NCBI GenBank assembly: GCA_004524425.1
Contig: SDNN01000134.1
Coordinates: 1 to 8,038 of the forward strand
Direction of reading: 5' to 3'
Origin: Promethearchaeota archaeon
Lineage (GTDB): Archaea; Asgardarchaeota; Lokiarchaeia; Sigynarchaeales; SOKP01
Length of the DNA: 8,038 nt
Shown: piece by piece, positions 4,905 to 8,038 of the stretch
Layout: each line of letters starts with the position of its first letter
Numbering within the stretch: the stretch's first letter is position 1
The notes under the pieces: model-generated
What the model saw: the letters and a program-made list of their open reading frames with translations, nothing else
Told to the model about the DNA's origin: nothing
Databases searched by the model: none
Translations under genes and position numbers: made by a program

Positions 4905-7253
4905 TTATGTGTGGCAGAGTCTCTCAAGCAAGGTTGGATCGACTATTTCTTTTGGTTCCCAACCTTTTTCTTTCAGATATTCTTGAATTTCAGTTTTCAT
5001 GTTGATAGGAATGTCAGCTTCGACTCGAATGAATTTATCTAAATCTTCTGGAATATCGACTCCTTTATATTTACGTTCTAAGTCTATCCAATGAGATAAT
5101 TTGATCATTCGACCTTTAGAATTATCAGCTGGTCGTAAGCACATTTTTGCCGTTAAGCAAATGGCCTCTTCAATTGTCTCTGCGGTAGTAAGTAAATGTT
5201 CTGGACCAGGACCAACTAAATGGTCGGGTGTACCATCTCTTGCATTCCAAACCTTCCAAGTGTCTTCATGGTCAGATCTACCAATATACATTCGTCTATA
5301 TTCCGCAGAATGTGGTCCACAAATAGCGGGAATACCCATACCATTACAGCTGCTTGCGATACTGGCTGCTTTCTGAGACATGGCACCCCAGGCTACACCA
5401 CATGCACCAACTCGATTAAGAATATAATCAGAGATTTCCTCGTAATTTCCTCTTAATGGACGTCGGGCAAAGATATTAGCAATTTTGATTGCTGCGCCAT
5501 TAATATGTGGATTTGATACACATGAGCCTACATTAACTAATCCGCCCCTGTCAAAACTGCCTGGAAATCGGTCATATAAGGTTTCACCATCTTCGTTCTT
5601 AACCAGTCCGATATCCATGGCTCCACATCCAGAAACAACAACTATGTAGTTTCTTTTACAGAATTCTTCGGCCATTAAGTATAATTCTTGAATTTCCTTA
5701 CCGTAGTTAGCACATCCAATGATGGCAACAACACCAGGAATTTCACCTAATACTACTGGAGCTCCGACATTTCGAATCTCTACATCTTGAATGGGTCCGC
5801 GACCTGCTCGCATGTTATATTTCTCATTCCTAATTTTTTCACGTCCCGCGTACATGAGCAGGGTTAAAGGTGAGACATTTTTCATGCAGTCTGATTCGCA
5901 TCTTCCGCAATCAAGACAAGAATCGAAAGCTTCTGCTAATACGGAAAAATCGCCTTCTTTTGCTAGTTTAACTCCTTCCACAAGAGGTAAATCGTTAGGA
6001 CAATTTCTCTGGCAATTTCCACATCCATTACATCGGTACGCCATGTCAATGCAACCCTGTTCATCGGGGATTGCACTTTTAGCGGCTCTAATTGGCTTTA
6101 CTTTTACAGCAGTCTCCACTGCCACTTGTCCTGCTTTCACGGGATCTAAGATCAATACTCCATCTGCTTTTCCACTTACGAGATCATCAACAATTTCATC
6201 AACAGGATCATCTGTCCTGTTTGGCAATCCGCCCATATTCTTTTCATTGGTAGCAATGAAAGGAGCATTTACGAGCTTGGCTTGTTCGTATGACCTCAAA
6301 TTTACGCATTGTTCATCAACCATTACCACGTCAGCTAAACCAGAACGAATGTAAAACATTTGACGAGCAAGTGAACCAACAATCTTAGCTCCATCATAAT
6401 ATCGGGTTAAATCAATGGCAGTACAACAAATTGCACCGACGTCGACCTTTTCTTCGTAGCCCTTTTCTCTTAAATAATCAACTAATTCAATTCCAGGGGC
6501 TACATTATGCCCGATCATTAATATAGTTGCTTTATTTTCCGTATCTAATGTACCCATGCCTAATTCAATAAGTGGTACGTCAGGATCCCCCGCAGGAAAT
6601 CCATAAGCAGCTATTTGTACAGCATCAGAGATTTCCATTCCTACCGCATCTGCTAATCCTGCCAAGAATGCTTTTGATTCATAATCTAGATAACTTGATT
6701 CTTGACCAGTATGGCCAGCTGCTAAAAGATGAGTAATTGTAAAATGCACCCATTCCATGGCCGTCTCCAAGTCTTCAAGGGTCTCAGGCTTCATTCCGAC
6801 GATTAGTCGCGTACAAGGCATTTCTACTTCTATATTATTGCCATAATCAATAGGTACGTTACCGAATTTATCATGTAGCCAATGTAAGAGATGATCACCA
6901 TGAGCACTGTGACAAGAAGCTCCAATACAACACGCAATCTCTACAATACGCGCCTGTTGAGTCTCCATGTTTATACCACAAGCCCCGGTCCTTCCCTTGG
7001 AAAGGTTGCATTTACCGAACGTACAGAGGCAACACATATCGCAAATCGGCATGTAGAATGGTTTGTATCTTTCCATGAGTTTCATGAACCAAGGACGTAA
7101 GGTTGGTATGTGAGGCTCAGGTGTGGGACCCATTGGTTCCCATTCAGTCTCGTCACCATAAGCTACTTTCCCAGTAGTGAGTTCGAATCCTTTAATTTGT
7201 CCGAGTGGTCCTTTATAAGAATCTATTTTAATTTTTGCGCCTTTTTTGGACAT
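4905..7253 (-). CDS. cdhA: CO dehydrogenase/acetyl-CoA synthase complex alpha subunit, archaeal type
   Basis: The 782-residue protein is close to methanogen CdhA length (about 800). CdhA is the Ni-Fe-S CO dehydrogenase subunit that interconverts CO2 and CO in the archaeal ACDS complex of the Wood-Ljungdahl pathway, in the cytoplasm. Numbered from the chosen ATG, the N-terminal cluster motif CDMCCLCTFGKC gives C71, C74, C75, C77 and C82, then C92. Two inserted ferredoxin motifs, typical of archaeal CdhA, are C408-x2-C411-x2-C414-x3-C418 and C446-x2-C449-x2-C452-x3-C456. By order and spacing, likely C-cluster ligands are H249, C277, C316, C514, C543 and C578 (inference). The start is ATG at 7251-7253; an in-frame GTG at 7263-7265 would add four residues. 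No Shine-Dalgarno is evident, which fits a short leader from the nearby TATA box. cdhB, which follows cdhA in methanogen operons, is not next to it. Base composition looks visibly less AT-rich than the flanking genes, fitting a conserved, well-expressed enzyme. Confidence 0.97.
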   Translation of the reverse strand: MSKKGAKIKIDSYKGPLGQIKGFELTTGKVAYGDETEWEPMGPTPEPHIPTLRPWFMKLMERYKPFYMPICDMCCLCTFGKCNLSKGRTGACGINMETQQARIVEIACCIGASCHSAHGDHLLHWLHDKFGNVPIDYGNNIEVEMPCTRLIVGMKPETLEDLETAMEWVHFTITHLLAAGHTGQESSYLDYESKAFLAGLADAVGMEISDAVQIAAYGFPAGDPDVPLIELGMGTLDTENKATILMIGHNVAPGIELVDYLREKGYEEKVDVGAICCTAIDLTRYYDGAKIVGSLARQMFYIRSGLADVVMVDEQCVNLRSYEQAKLVNAPFIATNEKNMGGLPNRTDDPVDEIVDDLVSGKADGVLILDPVKAGQVAVETAVKVKPIRAAKSAIPDEQGCIDMAYRCNGCGNCQRNCPNDLPLVEGVKLAKEGDFSVLAEAFDSCLDCGRCESDCMKNVSPLTLLMYAGREKIRNEKYNMRAGRGPIQDVEIRNVGAPVVLGEIPGVVAIIGCANYGKEIQELYLMAEEFCKRNYIVVVSGCGAMDIGLVKNEDGETLYDRFPGSFDRGGLVNVGSCVSNPHINGAAIKIANIFARRPLRGNYEEISDYILNRVGACGVAWGAMSQKAASIASSCNGMGIPAICGPHSAEYRRMYIGRSDHEDTWKVWNARDGTPDHLVGPGPEHLLTTAETIEEAICLTAKMCLRPADNSKGRMIKLSHWIDLERKYKGVDIPEDLDKFIRVEADIPINMKTEIQEYLKEKGWEPKEIVDPTLLERLCHT

Positions 7254-7291
7254 ATTTTTGTTCACAATTTTTAGTTTTTTTTCAAATTAAT

Positions 7292-7303
7292 ACTATATTT
7301 AGG
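7292..7303 (-). promoter_or_regulatory. Candidate cdhA promoter (BRE/TATA)
   Basis: The minus strand reads AAACCTAAATATAGT, a TATA-like core behind an A/C-rich BRE-like element. Transcription starting about 25 bases downstream would give a leader of roughly 18 bases to the ATG at 7253, a normal archaeal arrangement with a short leader and no Shine-Dalgarno. Confidence 0.45.
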
Positions 7304-7332
7304 TTTATATTTGATATTATTTTAAGTTAATT

Positions 7333-7362
7333 TTATCCCATGTTCTATAGCATGTAGGATAA
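7333..7362. repeat. Interrupted inverted repeat upstream of the cdhA promoter
   Basis: TTATCC (7333-7338) plus CATG (7339-7342) pair with CATG (7351-7354) plus GGATAA (7357-7362), with TA bulged on one side and TTCTATAG as the centre. It lies about 30 bases upstream of the candidate cdhA TATA box, where an activator or repressor could bind. A smaller hairpin, GTCT-GAA-AGAC, follows at 7381-7391. Confidence 0.4.
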
Positions 7363-7447
7363 ATCCCAAGTAATACAGAGGTCTGAAAGACTAAAGTGTA
7401 TTGATTATATTTTAAAACTAAAGGATAAGTCTAGCTTTCACAAAAAA

Positions 7448-7465
7448 TGTGTGAAATTTCACACA
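7448..7465. promoter_or_regulatory. 18-bp perfect palindrome, candidate operator in the cdhA/membrane-gene divergent region
   Basis: TGTGTGAAATTTCACACA is identical to its reverse complement over all 18 bases. A further TTTCACA half-site at 7437-7443 is inverted relative to TGTGAAA (7450-7456), so three half-sites cluster within 30 bases. It stands near the middle of the region, about 200 bases from each start codon. A dimeric helix-turn-helix regulator is the simplest reader. TGTGA/TCACA recalls CRP sites, but the spacing is 4 rather than 6. Confidence 0.55.
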
Positions 7466-7659
7466 ACAAGGAAGGGATTGAAAATATACTCAGTGTAAAA
7501 AAAATAATCAAGGTACCCTTAATTTATCATTTTATCCTCTAATAGATAAAAACACAAGAAGAAGGTAGAAAATGAAAGAAATTTTAAAATTCAAATAAAT
7601 TTAAATAATGTCTTTATTACTATGATTTAGAAATAAATTAACCGCTTTTCAATTTAGAT

Positions 7660-7665
7660 GAGGGG
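7660..7665 (+). promoter_or_regulatory. Shine-Dalgarno sequence that decides a TTG start
   Basis: GAGGGG contains GAGG, complementary to the usual 16S rRNA 3' end, and lies six bases before the TTG at 7672. This is the clearest ribosome site in the window and supports TTG over the out-of-frame ATG at 7658. Confidence 0.5.
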
Positions 7666-7671
7666 ATTGGA

Positions 7672-8038
7672 TTGCTTCCTGTCGTATTCCTTACAGTGCT
7701 GGTGTCACTAGTTTTAGCTTTTATAGGTTTATTAGTTTCTCTTGAATTTTATTTATATTCTAAAGAAAGAAAGTTTTTGATCATTATTTTTGGATGGTTA
7801 TTTTGGATGATCAGTATTTCATCAATTATATTGAATGAGTATTTTGCCATAAAAGGAATTCCATTATTTTTTAAGCTAATTAGGGTTATTAATTCATCGA
7901 TAGCTGAATTTCTTTTACTAATGGGATTTATTTCATATTTTCGTGAGATATCAAAAAAGATTTACTTTAGTTTAATTACATTTTTTGTAGTCGGTCCAAT
8001 AATCGCTTTGCTTTTTGGATTTTATAATTTAATCATCA
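7672..8038 (+). CDS. Integral membrane protein, N-terminal part (partial, runs off the window)
   Basis: The frame is open to the right edge, giving 122 residues. They are strongly hydrophobic, with about four membrane helices at 3-29, 35-55, 64-89 and 96-120, short loops, and basic residues in loops (SKERK at 30-34, FREISKK at 90-96). Such a multi-helix N-terminus is seen in membrane sensor modules of signalling proteins and in many small transporters; no family is recognised. The frame opens after a TAA at 7638-7640. The best start is TTG at 7672-7674, with GAGGGG at 7660-7665 as a ribosome-binding site and a 6-base spacer. An ATG at 7658 is out of frame and ends after 17 codons. It is divergent from cdhA and shares the palindrome-bearing region with it, so co-regulation is possible. 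Confidence 0.7.
   Translation, partial: MLPVVFLTVLVSLVLAFIGLLVSLEFYLYSKERKFLIIIFGWLFWMISISSIILNEYFAIKGIPLFFKLIRVINSSIAEFLLLMGFISYFREISKKIYFSLITFFVVGPIIALLFGFYNLII

Larger units (their letters stand above)
7254..7671. other. Divergent intergenic region between cdhA and the membrane-protein gene
   Basis: About 418 bases without a supported gene. It holds the candidate cdhA TATA box, the interrupted inverted repeat, the small GTCTGAAAGAC hairpin, the 18-bp palindrome, and AT-rich DNA such as AAATTTAAATAATG near 7596-7610 that could be the promoter of the rightward gene. Tiny open frames of up to 18 codons are present but not convincing. No tRNA or known riboswitch was recognised. Confidence 0.6.

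Noticed and set aside
5101..6354. Open frames on the plus strand inside cdhA (5101-5376, 5220-5456, 5791-6354)
   Set aside because: They are antisense shadows of a conserved gene. Their translations are rich in Ser, Pro and Thr with no recognisable domain.
7448..7465. Reading the 18-bp palindrome as a CRP site
   Set aside because: The TGTGA and TCACA halves are four bases apart instead of six, and CRP-type regulation is not expected in an archaeon of this kind.
7573..7599. Eight-codon open frame after AAGAAGGTAGAAA
   Set aside because: It has an acceptable ribosome site but ends after eight codons, with no sign of attenuation structure behind it.

Overview
The window looks like a piece of an AT-rich archaeal chromosome, most likely from an Asgard (Lokiarchaeia-like) lineage. 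Three things point there. A Rag/Arf-type small GTPase carries an N-terminal helix-hairpin-helix segment and a Rag-like C-terminal tail. A cytoplasmic von Willebrand A protein carries two RING-like zinc modules. An archaeal-type CODH/ACS alpha subunit lies near an MtrH-like methyltransferase. The assignment rests on gene content read by eye and on remembered family patterns, not on a database search.

Layout, left to right. Positions 1-521 (minus) hold the N-terminal part of a TPR-like helical-repeat protein that runs off the left edge. Positions 644-1522 (minus) encode an MtrH-family methyltransferase homologue. Positions 1631-2824 (minus) encode a vWA protein with two C4HC3 zinc modules, starting at TTG. 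A 357-base divergent intergenic region follows. Positions 3182-4390 (plus) encode the Rag-like GTPase. A short bidirectional T-rich terminator zone separates it from a 70-residue His-rich helical protein (4445-4657, minus, TTG start). A strong hairpin and a T-rich terminator lie between that gene and cdhA (4905-7253, minus). A roughly 400-base divergent region with an 18-bp perfect palindrome separates cdhA from a membrane protein (7672 to the window end, plus, TTG start) that runs off the right edge.

Two themes emerge. One is the Wood-Ljungdahl pathway: cdhA handles CO/CO2 and Ni-Fe-S chemistry, the MtrH homologue suggests methyl transfer to or from a tetrahydropterin, and the small His-rich protein next to cdhA could be a metal-handling accessory (inference). 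cdhA stands alone here, without cdhB or other cdh genes beside it. The other theme is eukaryote-like signalling: the vWA-RING protein and the Rag-like GTPase are divergently transcribed neighbours, with a helical-repeat protein two genes away. Three genes appear to start with TTG, and two more have a GTG a few codons ahead of a likelier ATG. No rRNA, tRNA, CRISPR array or mobile element was recognised.
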